The translations under genes and the position numbers were made by a program. Under the pieces are notes generated by a model. That model was given only the letters and a program-made list of their open reading frames with translations, did not search any database and was not told the DNA's origin. A stretch of DNA of 64,000 nt, taken from assembly GCA_015501055.1 (NCBI GenBank), contig JADNYV010000012.1, positions 372,001 through 436,000 on the forward strand, written 5' to 3'. The DNA comes from Mucidula mucida. Its lineage: Eukaryota; Basidiomycota; Agaricomycetes; Agaricales; Physalacriaceae. Positions within the stretch are counted from its first letter, which is position 1. Each line of letters opens with the position of its first letter. Positions 46,514 to 58,356 of the stretch are shown one piece after another.

Positions 46514-48243
46514 TTACATTGACTTTGTTGCAGCAATCTTTTTCATGCCGGCCGTTAGGATGAACATCGAAAGAGCAGCCGCAGAATATGTATAAGAGGG
46601 GCCTACGGTCCAGTACGATGCGCAGGCTTCAGGCAATGAGCTCCGACAAAAGTCAAGATCAAACAGCACGTACCAAGAAGAGGACCAATCGCACGACCAA
46701 GCTGCCCAGAGGATCGGAACTTGCCCAATGCTTTGCCCTTAGTGAGCTGAGGATGCTCCTTGGTCGGTTTGCCCGTGACGGGATCAAACGTCGGTTCGTC
46801 GCATTGTAGTGATGCGAAAGCAGTCAACGAATTCACCACCGTTGCGGACGTGAACGCCATGCACACGGCGGCCGCCTGTAGCAAGCGAAGTGCCAGCACA
46901 GGCTTGCTAGTGACAAAGTGCGGAAGGATGGCAAGAAGTACGAGACCGACGGCACAGCTGTGTACGCCTCTACGAGCCATAAGACCCTCTCCGACTTTGG
47001 ATGTGGCGCGTCGGACGTAGCCGCCCTGTAGCAGCGCACTGACGATACCGATAGAGCCGATCAGCATCCCGTTTTGCTTGTTATTCCAATCAAACACTTT
47101 GGTATGTCAGCGAAGGCTAGATTAACATTTAAGAAGAAAAACTTACAATCGAAGGTTAAGAAAGTGAGCGTAAACTCAACACCCGAGAAGGATGCAAGGA
47201 ATAAGAAGTGTAAGCGGCGCAGAGATTTAAGAATGTTAATGCGCTTCTCTACGCTAGCTTTCTTTGCGGTTGCGGATTTCGCGCCTGTCGCAGAGCCGTT
47301 CTTTGTGGTTTCATCCTCCTTTTTCAGTGGTGCTGCTTTGCCGCGCGTTTCAGGCAGCGCCAGCATCAAGAACAAGGTCTCAGCCGACAAGAGCACCAAA
47401 GTCAGAATGGCCGGGGCAGCGTATACATTCAAATCCCCGAGCCGAGTGTTCTCGGAGAAGGAGGGTGGAAGGGGCTTGGTAGCGAAGTACGCGCCGACGG
47501 GAGGTCCGACACAGAAGCAGATAGCAAAGGCAATGCCGACGTGTGCGAGGGCTTTTGATCGATTGGCGGGGGTGGTAACATCGGAGAGAATGGCGCTGGA
47601 AGCATATGAGCAGAGTTCAGCAACGCTTTGGTTTACTCACATCGCCAACTGAACGTTGCCTTCGCTCAAACCCCCAATGACACGCGACAACAGGTAGGTC
47701 GCGAACGTGGTGGATTTAATCCAGACAATGGCGGAGAGCAAATTACCAATCATAGTAAGTAGAAGTATGCGCTTTCGGCCATATTTGTCTGATAATGAGC
47801 CAATCTTTGGAGAGACGATGAATTGAAGTGTCCTATTGAAACGTGTCCATTAGGTGTATTGCCTCCAGATATGGTCGAGTAGCATACGAGAAAACTGAGC
47901 CCAGCAGTCCTCCTGTATCATTTGTAAATATCACAGCTAGCGTATGATCCAACGTTCGCACCTAGCAAGACGATATCCCATCGCTCAGAATTGGCGGTAG
48001 TACTTGGGTTGTACAGGAAGCTTCGGATGTAGGTTACAAAGCCGAGCGTCCGTGAAAGGAATCCATTTGGGTCAGATATTTCGCGCTGTCAATCCTCAGC
48101 TCACTCTGTCGACGTAGGGTACGTGTCATGCACATACCACAGTGTACCACTCAATTAAGCGCGGAAACAGAGGCAGCGGTATGGTAACGCGAAGAGATCG
48201 AGGACCAGCGAGAGAAAGACGATGCGTTCGACACTGGGCATGG
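46514..48243 (-). CDS. major facilitator transporter, MFSD10-like
   Basis: A 12-span MFS carrier. Starts MPSVERIVFLSLVLDLFA, then PLPLFPRLIEWYTV. The family loop is seen as KIGSLSDKYGRKRILLLTMI. Then TTFATYLLSRVIGGLSEGNV, ALAHVGIAFAICFCVGPPVG, FLASFSGVEFTLTFLTFD, NGMLIGSIGIVSALLQGGYV, ALRLLQAAAVCMAFTSATVV and LGRAIGPLLGPSYTYSAAAL. It ends near KKIAATKSM. The text most resembles MFSD10/TETRAN (organic anion or tetracycline-type transporter), with a Lys/Ala-rich loop between the halves. A T seems missing near 48186, where LDLFA must shift to TIPLPLFPRL. About six introns. Substrate unknown. Confidence 0.82.
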
Positions 48244-48809
48244 CCGGAATCAAGAAAGAGAATAAATAGCTCGCGAGTTAAGACAGCGGCAGAATGAGTG
48301 AAAGTTTGAAGGTGAGGGTACTAAATCACGTTGACACGATCGTCGTAGAATCCGGCAGGCGGTAGTTTGCTTCCGCCGTTCCGATGCCCTCTCACACCGC
48401 TTACTCCTTACCGTGCTTTTACCGCACAAGCCGCGACAGCGTGGTAAGAGTTACTTACTTTAACCAGTGTTTCATGATGACAAGACTCGCAGCTTAGATT
48501 TCCTGCAGTTTCAATTGGCTTGGTCTGTTATCGCAGGTCGTGGCAGATTCCCAGCCTCCAGTTTAAAAATACCTACCGGTACCTAGCTAAATACATTCAG
48601 CCTCTTAATTCAATCCTTGGATCGCCGGTTTCCTCAGAACAACGATGCACTGTGGCGTGTTGGACCATTATTGGAGTCGATTCGATAGATATCAGTCACT
48701 CAAACATACAATCATTGGAACACCAGTCCTAGTTGTCAAGACAAGAATTTGCAAGCTCTGCAGATGAACCTGGAAATGCATGTATATCCTTCCATCTTTA
48801 CTCGCGTCC
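48244..48809. other. intergenic region
   Basis: About 565 bp: promoter of the MFS gene plus the 3' end of the next minus-strand gene. Short frames only; nothing recognised. Confidence 0.4.
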
Positions 48810-50349
48810 TCATTCATACGTCTTGATCTTGATAGCCACAGTGCGATTGTCCAAATCCCTCTTTACATGGACGCTATATCCTCCGTCGTCAACAGAGCCT
48901 GTAAGGTCATCGTCAGTCCATAAGCGAAGTCTTTGTGCTCAAGACTTACAAACAATCCCTCCTGGAATAGCAATGCATCTCGACGTACCAGAGAACAAGT
49001 CCGCAAGGGACTTTAGAATTGAAGCCGGTGGGACACCTCCTTCGAATGTAAGTGGTCCAGAATCAATGGAAGCCTCCGCGATGGCGATTAGAGACCCGGA
49101 ATCGACGCTACACTCCCCCACGGATTCCCATTCACCTCCAGATTCGTCTTGATAACCACGGGCGACGGATTAGTCCAGTCCACGGAGCCCTCGCCCACCC
49201 AGTTCATAGTGACGCTCAGAGTGTCCTCATCATCATCATCATCATTAGAAGCGCTCTTCCAAACTCCTAGAGCAACATCTTTCAGGACAATCTCAAAGTC
49301 GAGATGCTCCTTTGACAAATTGGTGTCGCCAATGAGGATGTCAGACTCATTCTTGACCTGTACACCTCGTTAAAGTATTGAACGATCACAAACGCAAAGC
49401 AGTCACCTCAAAGACATGATGTTCTGGGGTTTGGTTGAGTCTATCCACAATATCTTGGAGGTACTTCCCGTAATCCACTTTCACAATCGCCGCGCGCGCT
49501 GTTGGCGCCGGTGCATTCCCGTCCTGTTCAAGCGCCCACTGATCTTCCGGTAAAGATGCCACACCAAGCCATTGGTATACTTTGACCACTGGCACACTGA
49601 ACGAAGCAAAACTCCCAGGCTTAGAAATATCGAGGACGCACAGACTATCGACATTTTCCAGGCAGTACAGACGCGCCGTCGATGGATACCAGCCCCAAGG
49701 AATGGCGATAGAGTCGTGCAACCGATCGTTGATGCCTAGATCTTTGTACAGCTCGCGCCGTTTCTTCCTTGCCTCCTTCGAATTACCTTCGGAAGCTGGA
49801 TTAAGAGGTGCGATAGAGAACTCGATGGCTCTACCTATGAGCGGGAGTACTTGCTCGGTGGTCAGCGGAGGGGCTAATTTGTCCTGAGGCCGAACGTGGT
49901 CAGCATCGATATCGAAAGGAAAATAAAAAGGACGGTATGGATCAAATTCAAACCACGACTGGTGGCGTTTTCATGGATGGAAGTATCTCCTTGCCCGTTC
50001 CGGGAAAGTTGAGAAGAGGAACCTTCATGTAAGAGTAGAATGATGCCCTGTCAGCTTTCAATGCCTCAAGGTAGCGGTAGGCTGGGGGGATCGATGGAGT
50101 AAGCCAGGTTGAAGGGGTAGAAGGGAACCAAGAGGGAAGCATCCGCTCCCAAGGTGAGTGGAACGTGATACATGAGTGTTGTCGTGCATGCAAATTGAAT
50201 GTTTTCCTGAGGAACTGAAAGACAGTATCGATTCCGCAAGCCGCCAACACGTCGTGAACAGTGACCTCGCTTTTGCAGTCTACATCCGTGAAATTGTCGG
50301 TGAATCCCAAGTTAGATAACTCAAAGTCAAGGCAAGGCAGGAAAGGGTG
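48810..50349 (-). CDS. hypothetical protein, start unresolved
   Basis: Not recognised. The frame opens about 50349 as HPFLPCLDFELSNLGFTDNF without an in-frame ATG, so the first codon is in an upstream exon or the 5' end is damaged. Conserved-looking text includes SWFEFDPYRPFYFPFDIDAD, APPLTTEQVLPLIGRAIEFS, IAIPWGWYPSTARLYCLENV and DFEIVLKDVALGVWKSASND. A run of five Asp is coded by a CAT repeat at about 49229-49245. The C-terminus is acidic and hydrophobic, ending in KIKTYE. Frame breaks: a G run near 49117, and near 49970 either a break or a 64-nt intron with a weak GTTCCT donor. No domain is assigned; WFEFDPY and IPWGWYP are worth a profile search. Confidence 0.55.
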
Positions 50350-50664
50350 GCGAATTTCTTATTTTGTTGAACTCTGAATCGCTTGAAAGAGACGGAAGGG
50401 CTCATCCAAGCTTATCTGAACATGCATGACCCCCAATCTTCGTCGTCGCCCGTAGTATCTTTGAATATTATGGTCGAAAGATTTGTGGGAATGGGAATAG
50501 TCCACCAGCCTTCAATCAGGTCGAGTTTTGCCTGCTCTCGTCGGCATAAAGCTTGCCTTGGAGTGAGTTACATTGTGTTGCGATAGTTTCGTTGCCGGGA
50601 AATGTGATGGGCCCTTGAAAAACGGTAGAGACTAATGAATGAGTGAGCTTCTAGACAGATGAGA
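50350..50664. other. intergenic region between two minus-strand unknown genes
   Basis: About 315 bp. It should hold the missing 5' exon of the gene above and its promoter. No convincing ATG exon could be placed. Confidence 0.3.
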
Positions 50665-51074
50665 TCAGCGTTGTGGGATTGTGGACTTGACGTTGCTGTC
50701 CGAGGTGTACTTGATTTCATCGCGGATACGTTTCAAAGCTGTCATGGCAGCCTGCCACCATATGAACTTCGGCAAAGCAACGGCGAGTTTCTTACCTGTA
50801 CATCGCGCGCCTCGAAAGCACGTCTAGACCTACTTAGAGATGGCCTGAAGAACTATAGAAACCTACAGATATTCATTGAGAATACTCTGTGCAAGAGCAA
50901 TGTCGTCCAACATTCAAAATGAAGTGCTTCGTCGCTGGTGGTTCACATATAAGTCTACAGATCTTCTCACGAGACGGCGTCTTGCAACTTGAGCGGCTCA
51001 CGCATAATGCCGCTGTTCAAGTGATGATAATAGCAAGCGTTGAACAGTCGCTGAACCTCATTCGCAGTCACACC
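50665..51074 (-). CDS. small helical hypothetical protein, 5' end unresolved
   Basis: Reads GVTANEVQRLFNACYYHHLN, then GIMREPLKLQDAVS, then DEALHFECWTTLLLHR, then RFFRPSLSRSRRAFEARDVQ and AAMTALKRIRDEIKYTSDSN, ending TIPQR. These join through three GT-AG introns of only 36, 33 and 44 nt, which is short for this genome. The text is amphipathic and helical. No family recognised. No start codon found in frame; a stop precedes GVTAN, so an upstream exon is needed. A competing plus-strand frame at 50889-51092 exists but reads less like protein. Confidence 0.4.
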
Positions 51075-51293
51075 TTACACAGGCTGGGGTAGAATGGATA
51101 GCTGACACGTAGTGTATGTATTATCAAAAAACAAGCTGTTGTTGAGAAGTATCAGTACGGGTATACATGTCGCTCAATCGCGCGTGTAAATCCGCGTTAA
51201 TGGAATGAGAAGAAAAAGAGGGCAGTTAAAAAGAAAGCTAATCATACAATGAGGGAATGTGTACACGAATTGAACTGTGGCGACAGTAGCCGT

Positions 51294-52405
51294 TCATGAG
51301 AATTTCCACTTGTGCCCGCAGTTCGTACAGGTAACAAAGGTAGTCATCGGCTCGTCCGCGCTTCTCGTCTGCGCCTGGCGGTAGACAGTTTTCCGCTGTT
51401 TGCACCGCCCACACTGGAATCCGTCTGTCTCGGCCTGCTGGTCTCCCGCAGCGAGAGATTTGAACAGGTTTTGTTCACGTATAGCCTTATCCTCGGCCTT
51501 GCGCTCTTCTGAGGCCATGTCCTACACAAAGTGTAAGTATAAGGTGTGAAATGAGAGGGAGATACTTGCCTCGTTGGACATGGTGGCAAACTGTTCTGCT
51601 GGAATTTCTCCACTGGCGACCGCTACCTTTAGTTTCGGGTTATTCTTGGCCTTGAGGTTCATGTACAGCGTGCGGATGCGCGCTTTGTACTCGGCCGAGG
51701 TTGATCTACCATGGTTGGCATAAACGGCGGCTTCGACGGCAGACGAGATGGAGAGGAGCTTGTCGTTAGCTAAGAGACATTAGTGGAAGTCGAGAGTAGA
51801 TGAGGGCACTCACGAAGGGAAGACCCGGCACATATGCCATCGTATATAAGATCGATGCACTTGTCGCGGGTGGAATCGTGTGTCACCTTCGCACCACCGA
51901 TGTCCTTCTTCGCCGTGCGCTCTGTTGACTGCTTTGGCGGTGCCGCTACCGGCGTGGTCGGGGTCGATGGCTTTTTCGCTGAAACGCCTACGCATCGTTA
52001 GTAAGAGCACATCGTGTGAGCAGGTCTACGCACCGCCCGCCTTAGCCTTATCAACGTCGTTTTTCCATTTCTTGACGATGTCTTTCGCAGCGTCCGCGAC
52101 GGTTTTGGAGGCGTGGGTGCGGAGCTTGCCCACTGCCAACCCCGCTTTCGTCTCCTGCCCAATCGTCAGCAAACAAAGCGAAAAAAAGCAAGTGACATAG
52201 ACTCACCCTTAGGATTGATTCATTTACGACGAAATCTTTCTTGAGTGTAGCTAACAGGCTGAGAATCACCTATCAAGTGAGTGAACGCAACGGACGTGAG
52301 TCGTTTGATGTTTTTACAGTAAGCACAACAAAAAAAACGTACCGACTCTTGGGATGTCCCCTGCAACTGTTTAACGAGTTTCTTCAACTCTGCCTGGTCG
52401 GCCAT
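51294..52405 (-). CDS. DST1: transcription elongation factor TFIIS
   Basis: Rescues backtracked Pol II by stimulating RNA cleavage. Starts MADQAELKKLVKQLQGTSQE, followed by the N-terminal helical domain (ILRETKAGLAVGKLRTHASK). The linker is Lys/Pro rich (KKPSTPTTPVAAPP). Domain II reads TRDKCIDLIYDGICAGSS, then YKARIRTLYMNLKAKNNPKL. The C-terminal zinc ribbon is CGRCKQRKTVYRQAQTRSAD with the catalytic acidic pair, then MTTFVTCTNCGHKWKFS. Four cysteines of the ribbon are all present. About five introns, frame intact. About 300 residues, normal. Confidence 0.95.
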
Positions 52406-52684
52406 TGCGCTACGCTACAGATACAGGCCTGTCTACGACTCCAAGTATACAAATGCGCCCTTGCACAATCGCGTTCAAAGGCAAGATTCGCACAGTGATC
52501 TCACGTGCAGTCATGGTCACTCTAATTGTCCCTGACAGTCACGCGCCGATTCAGATTAGAGCAAACTGGCGCAGATACACACGACAAATAGTGAAGGATA
52601 ACGAATGATAAAATCTATGAATGATAGTGCGGGACGGCGGGTGGCAACAAAGTAAGCCCGGTAAAATCAGCCGCATTGATCCCT

Positions 52685-55600
52685 TTAGTCTTGCGTATCC
52701 TCATCGTCGTCAATGTCATGGCCGATATCGTCAAGAGAGTAGGGCAACGGCACCTCCCTCGTAACTCGGTACTGATCCACGTTACCGAGATGCTCGTTTT
52801 CCAACCGGTCTTCGAAGAATAGCTTATTATAGCAATATGAGCAACCGGAAAACACCACGCACAGAAGTTCCATAGGGTACGGCGCCCCACTTCCAGCAAC
52901 CCCGCGATGAACGACCGCAAGTAGAAGTCAGGTCCTTGTTTGGGGATATAGATCACCCAGATGAAACGGACTAATACATTCACGACCTGTGAGGCTCGTC
53001 AACATATAATGTGCAGAGTAGCATTGTCTGGAACGTACAATTGCACAATAGTACAGCTAGAAAGATCAATCAGGCGACGAAGAAGTATAAGACATCTCTT
53101 CAAGCTCACAGGGATATAATTCGAATACAGAAGCTCATTCCGCAAGAGGACATGTTTAGCGTGGCTCTGCAACAACGACCAATCCATGAGAAGATCCTGT
53201 TGGTCTTCGTCGGTATCATCTTAGTCTTGCAATTTTGCACTGACCCACGACGATGCATAAATCGAATATGCAGTGTTGAACAGGCACCAAAGCGCAAAGA
53301 CTGAACCATGTCCACCTCCACCTATCCGACGTGAGTTGACTGTTATTTCGATGTTGAGATGCACACCTTGATGGCGCCAGAGAAAATAGAACAGATAACT
53401 AATGATCCCAGAGCCATATTTGCCGCCCTATCCTTTGTATGAGATCGAAATGTAGGCAATTTCTAGACACGAACGTTTATCAAGTGGGTCAACAAGCCAG
53501 AGTCCATGTATCGTCTGATACTTTGTATAAGACGAATCAGCAACGGAAGTTGGGCGAGCACGAATGCGATGGGCCACAGCTTGGATGCTGAGCCACATCG
53601 GCGCCAGTCTTCGTTAAACCCAGTGGCGTAGGCACAAATCGTCGGGGACAGGTTGGACAACGAGAAGACTAAACTACAGAATTGATCCCTGAAAACCATG
53701 AGATCCTGGGATTGACGGAGGAGGAAGCTGCGTACCCCATCCAGAAATCTGTGAACTTGTTTTTTTTAGGCGACGATGAGTTCATTGTTCAGATGTTGGC
53801 ACTGACCTCGACGCGTTTGAATCCAGGAAGAAGAAGCCGACTGATTCGGCTCACTAACCAGTAGCGAGAGTGTTTGAACAAGGGAGGGAACGGGTCGAGT
53901 ATAATAACAGCGGTGAACCCGAGCCATACAAGAGGCCAATATGTGGGATCCATTGTAGGTGCGCCAGCCCTTATGAACGAGAGCCAAAACGTGTAACACA
54001 GGGTACAAAACAGGATGCTCGGAAGCTGTCATCGCGGGTTAGGATAAACAGGATGGAAAACAAAAACCGACGAGCCTCAAAGTATTCTCGGTGATCGAGC
54101 CGCGTTCTATATTCCAATTCTGAGAGCAATCAGACGATGAAAATAGTAGCTACATGCCCATAACATACCGAAAATGAACACATAGTTCACCCTAGCCCGC
54201 GACCATACCAATAAATTAGTGCCCACGAGCAGTGCGAAGACGACAGGGACTAGAAGCACGCTAAAAACGAATAGCAATCCATCCCACGCTGGTATAGCCG
54301 CTCTCGTGTCTGTCTGAAAACCTACACGACAAGATCAGTAAGACGATCGTTCGCGTATTCTTCACGCTTACTTTGATAAATTCCAGCTACTAATGGCGGC
54401 AAAGATAGACCAAGGAAGAGACCAGATCGGAAGGTGCTAAAATGATGACTCTTGTGTAGGAGGCCAGCACGAAGACGAAGAAGCGCGCGTTTCTTATCTC
54501 CACGAGCTATGAAAGCATTAGGATGGTAGGACAAGAAGGGTCTTATAGAACCTACAGAACTGATTTGCAAAAATCGTTTCCATCTCGTTCATCATGTTGC
54601 GCACATTGTCCTCAGACGCAAACGAACTGATTTCGACCTTGTACAACCAGATGAGAATCAACACCCAGACAGTATGTAGAAATTCACCTTCTCAGTCATG
54701 TATGCATTCAAGAGCGGAATCTTAAGGTCCCGGTGAGCCAATAGGGGGGATGCATGCGGACTACACAGACCTTGGTTACTTTCTCAAATTTCTTGAGCGC
54801 CTTTCGGAAGCCCGTCATGTTGAGAATCTGGGAAACCTAAGGATTACAATATAAAGTTCGGGGGAGATCACTGACACGATAATTGTGCAGTGCTTCGAGA
54901 CCACTGTTGACCGTGAGCAAGGAGGCGGGTTATAAAGATACAAAACCAACCGATAGTGCTCCACAACCGCCTTCTTCAACTTCTTCTTTGCATTCTGGTA
55001 CTCCTCCGGATCAAGGTAACCAAATTTCGCATCGTCATCCTGGTCTTTCTGCGACTTGGCCTTACGTTTTTTGAGCGGTGATTTCGACGTTTTCCGAATG
55101 CCCAGGAACTTGTCTACACGGATGGACCTCTCTTGGGCTTCCTGCAATATTATGAACGGAAGTAAATGATTGAAGGAAGTATAACTTACATGAAAGAGCT
55201 TCCGGTGGTGAGTCAGTTCATGAAGTTGTTCATGAAGGAGTTGGGCGCGCGCGGTCATTTCCTTCTCCCTATCCAGGTAGAACGTTTCGATCTTGTCCAA
55301 TTCGCCGTCCAACGCATCTAAAAATGATTTCTCCAAAGACGAAAGAAGGGAGCGTGTTTCTTGTAATGTCGGCGGAGCCGCGAAAGGGATAGGAAACGAT
55401 GAGGCTCCTGGGCATACCATGAACGGAAGCTGATGAGAGAAGAATGTTCTGACGTACCTCGAGAGAAGGTAGGTCTTCGACGTCTTTTCTTCGAACCAGT
55501 AGGTTCTCGACTGGAGGGCGCCTTTTGACTTTTCGATGAACCGACAACATTCGTTTGAGTGACTTCGGAGTTGGACTGAGTGGCTATTCTCTCCTTCTCG

Positions 55601-55972
55601 ATCACAGGGGATGTAGGACGCGCTGAGCGAGCGGAAGTGAGGGAACGCCGTGCCAAACGCTGGGAAACAAGACCGTGGTCGTCACTGCTATCTGACTGGT
55701 CGTCAACTGACTGTCTGGGAGACTCGGTGAGATCTGGTCGTGATCCGGACCGCAAAACCGAGGTCTCCTGGGACTTGCGGATCGCGGTGATGCGCTTTTT
55801 CAAGCCGCGGTAATCACTACGAAGTTGTATATGAAGCGGTCCGTTTGCCTTGTCCACAGGCTTACATGTACGCTTTTTTCCATTCCGCCGTCTAGAAGGA
55901 TCGTCAATGGATGAAGGTACCGGAACCGTCTGAAAGCACCTGTGTTTCTTGGAGATATCTAGCAAATTTCAT
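52685..55972 (-). CDS. SYG1: SPX-EXS phosphate-sensing/export protein SYG1 (XPR1 family)
   Basis: Membrane protein with an N-terminal SPX inositol-pyrophosphate sensor and a C-terminal EXS channel domain; family members export phosphate. Exons join MKFARYLQETQ, TAEWKKAYI and DYRGLKKRITAIRKSQETSV, the standard SPX opening. A long Ser/Arg insert follows. Then LEKSFLDALDGELDKIETFY, DREKEMTARAQLLHEQLHEL, KKKLKKAVVEHYR and ALHNYRVLNMTGFRKALKKF. Many short membrane exons lead to FVNVLVRFIWVIYIPKQGPD, FIAGLLEVGRRTLWNF and the end VDQYRVTREVPLPYSLDDIG with an acidic tail. Roughly 15 introns. No frame break found in the parts checked. Confidence 0.88.
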
Positions 55973-56485
55973 AGCATCAAGTTCGTGAGTCCGTGGGCAG
56001 CAGATGAAGGGTTGGGAAGAGAGGTTGCTGGCAGAGAAAAATCAAAACTCGATGATGAACCTGCAGGCTTGGAGTAATGCGATCATGTGTACACGATCAG
56101 CTTGTGGCTGTGCCAGAGTGTGACTACGGGCATAGGCACAAACAAACGCGCCACGTTTGATTGTGTTTTTGACAAATGTTTTGTGTAGTGTCGGAGGAGT
56201 ACTGCTGTCCGGAAAGCGGATCTCGCAGCCTTTCTGCGCTCTGTTTGGCACGCGTTGCTTTTGTGCCGCCAAGTCCCAATATTCTCTGGGTACTGTAGTC
56301 GTCATAACACCATGACATCTACATGATGACCTCGAATGCACGAACAAGTAGGAGGTGTCAGTCATAGCGTGAGCCCGATATAGCCTCTTGGGAGTGGCAT
56401 TCATTTTCCTCGTCAACCCGCTCAAATTAAATAGGTTTATTAACATAACGTTTAGATTGCGCATTGAAAAAGATCGGGTCCTATA
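55973..56485. other. intergenic region upstream of SYG1
   Basis: About 510 bp holding the SYG1 promoter and the LAG1 3' end. A 140-codon minus frame here (56042-56464) has no protein-like sequence and was not accepted. Confidence 0.4.
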
Positions 56486-58078
56486 TCAATCTTCCTTGGA
56501 ATCGTCACCCTCGTCTTCACCATCACCTTCGTCGTCGGATCGTTCATCGTCAAGTTTAGAGTACAACAGCGTCCTGAAAAGACTTCAGTCATTATCAACA
56601 GGACGTGGAGCCGTTACTCGTACCTGACGAGGATGCGCATGATGAGGTAGTACCAGAACAGATTGAGAGCCTGGAGAAGAGCGATAGGTATAAAGATTTG
56701 GTATCTCATCCATGATGGCATCCAGCAACCCGTCGCCGGGTCCCATACTCTCGAAGTTTCACTGTCGGGATTCGAATCATTGTGAATACACCACAGTTAG
56801 AAAGCAACATACGGAATCAGTTCAAAATCGAACCAAACGGACCATAAGATTACAAGGTTCAAGATGTGACGGAAATACGTCCACAGGACTATAAGGGCTG
56901 CAAATGCGACTGCTTTCGCGCGGTCCTTTTGCATATAGTTCAAGAGTTTGGAGAACTAGAATGTGGAATCAATGAAGTCGCTCTCCCTAGTGTTAAGATT
57001 GTTGCTCACGGCTAATGATGAATCCGGAATATCCATACTCATGTATACGGCATTCCCAATCAGAGTCAGATTGACCAAGTAACTCCAACTGCGAGAATGT
57101 TGTCAGAAAAGCATCCACAGTGATAACTAAACGTACCCGACGAGCCAAATTGTGACAAAGTGGTGAGCAACTAATTCAGCGTAGTCCTTCCGAGGCTTCT
57201 CTAGGCCAAGGACAAGAACGAGGAACTGCTGACACCAGTAAGCCATTTGCATAAGATAGTATCGTTTAAGTTCGGGCTTCATATCCCAATGAGGATAGTC
57301 TGTCGTCAGTTGTAAGTCGATCATCAAGAGTGTCAACGAAAAGAGGCGCACCGATCCAGAAATATTCGGTACGATACCAGAACGTCGGAAGTTGTCCCAT
57401 TATACGCTGGTTCCAGATGTCACTCACAATGATACACGGAAATGCCAGGGACATACGTAGCCCCAATAGCCCATGACGAAAAAGTAAATCATGGCATATC
57501 CCTGTTCGCCGAACCGCTCAATTTTAGCTTCCTTTCGGATACCGAAGTAGCGCGCGATAGGCCGACAGATATTTAGAGTAATTATTTGTCGGACCATGGA
57601 CCAAAAGACAATATAGTAGGCGATGAATGTCAAATCATAGTATCCTTTTTGATAGCGGGGATCGTCAGGAGCGGAAGTCGGCACGTAGTGCGAAAGCAAG
57701 AAGAAGACCTGAAACGGGTTTCGACTCGAGTCAGCAACGGGGTAGTGGCCCAAGTATGGCGCGACGATGGGTTCGAGGGATTTGCCCATCCAGGGCGCGA
57801 CCAGTTCCCAGTTGAGGTAGAGAATTAGAGGTACAACAAGAATCTTTAATGCTTCCGCTGAAGACAGCCGAAAAAAGTGATGTTGATAACGTGTCGCAGA
57901 CATTCAGAAACGAAGACGAACTCGGTACGACGGCCCATTTCAGAAAAGGCGAAACAGTGGAATAAGCGGGTACGTTGGGACGGAAGGAGGGTGATCTACT
58001 CCGTTCGCTGATTGGAGTCAGACCGCCGAGCGGGCTGCATAGTGCTGTCATTACTGGAAAAGGAATATTGAGGGCCAT
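56486..58078 (-). CDS. LAG1: ceramide synthase (TLC domain)
   Basis: Acyl-CoA-dependent ceramide synthase in the ER. Core text: ILVVPLILYLNWELVAPWMG, FFLLSHYVPTSAPDDPRYQK, YDLTFIAYYIVFWSMVRQII, then the Lag1 motif region PHWDMKPELKRYYLMQMAYW, DYAELVAHHFVTIWLVGWSY with the catalytic His-His, and the acidic Ser-rich tail ending DDSKED. The first Met of the core frame is at 57903, but the upstream frame reads SPFLKWAVVPSSSSF, which matches the conserved segment just before the first span. So the true start is probably 58078 (MALNIPFP) with one lost base or an unresolved intron near 57900. Six or so introns. Paired by pathway with SUR1. Confidence 0.88.
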
Positions 58079-58356
58079 GGACGTACGTCTGAGGCATAAA
58101 GGGCCCAGCAAGATGGTGGGCAGGATCGTGTCTGTAGCGCTGAGCATTACAAACAGAAAGAAAATGGCAAAATTGCTCACTCGATTCGGTCAGTCATGAC
58201 GGTGAAGGATGTGTTGCGCTTTCCGCCCTTGGGCGAGGTGGTCGACATTGCTGACAGACGTCGTCGTTGCAGTGAGAGAAAGAGAAAGCCGAGTACCCAT
58301 TTTCCCAGTCCGGTTGTGTATTACCGCATTGGCTCACGCGTCTTGATTCCCCGTCA
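58079..58356. promoter_or_regulatory. divergent LAG1/REX3 promoter region
   Basis: About 280 bp between the LAG1 and REX3 start codons. GC-rich in places; no TATA box or known element identified. Confidence 0.35.

Noticed and set aside
47074..47652. 192-codon plus-strand frame inside the MFS gene
   Set aside because: It lies antisense to well-recognised membrane spans and has no protein-like sequence of its own.
49229..49245. CAT trinucleotide repeat
   Set aside because: Codes for an Asp run in the overlapping minus-strand gene; too short to be a notable repeat.
56042..56464. 140-codon minus frame between SYG1 and LAG1
   Set aside because: No splice or domain support and odd composition; sits in the SYG1 promoter.
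56750..56790. tRNA B-box-like TTCGAATCCC
   Set aside because: Lies in LAG1 coding text and no matching A box or cloverleaf arms could be drawn.
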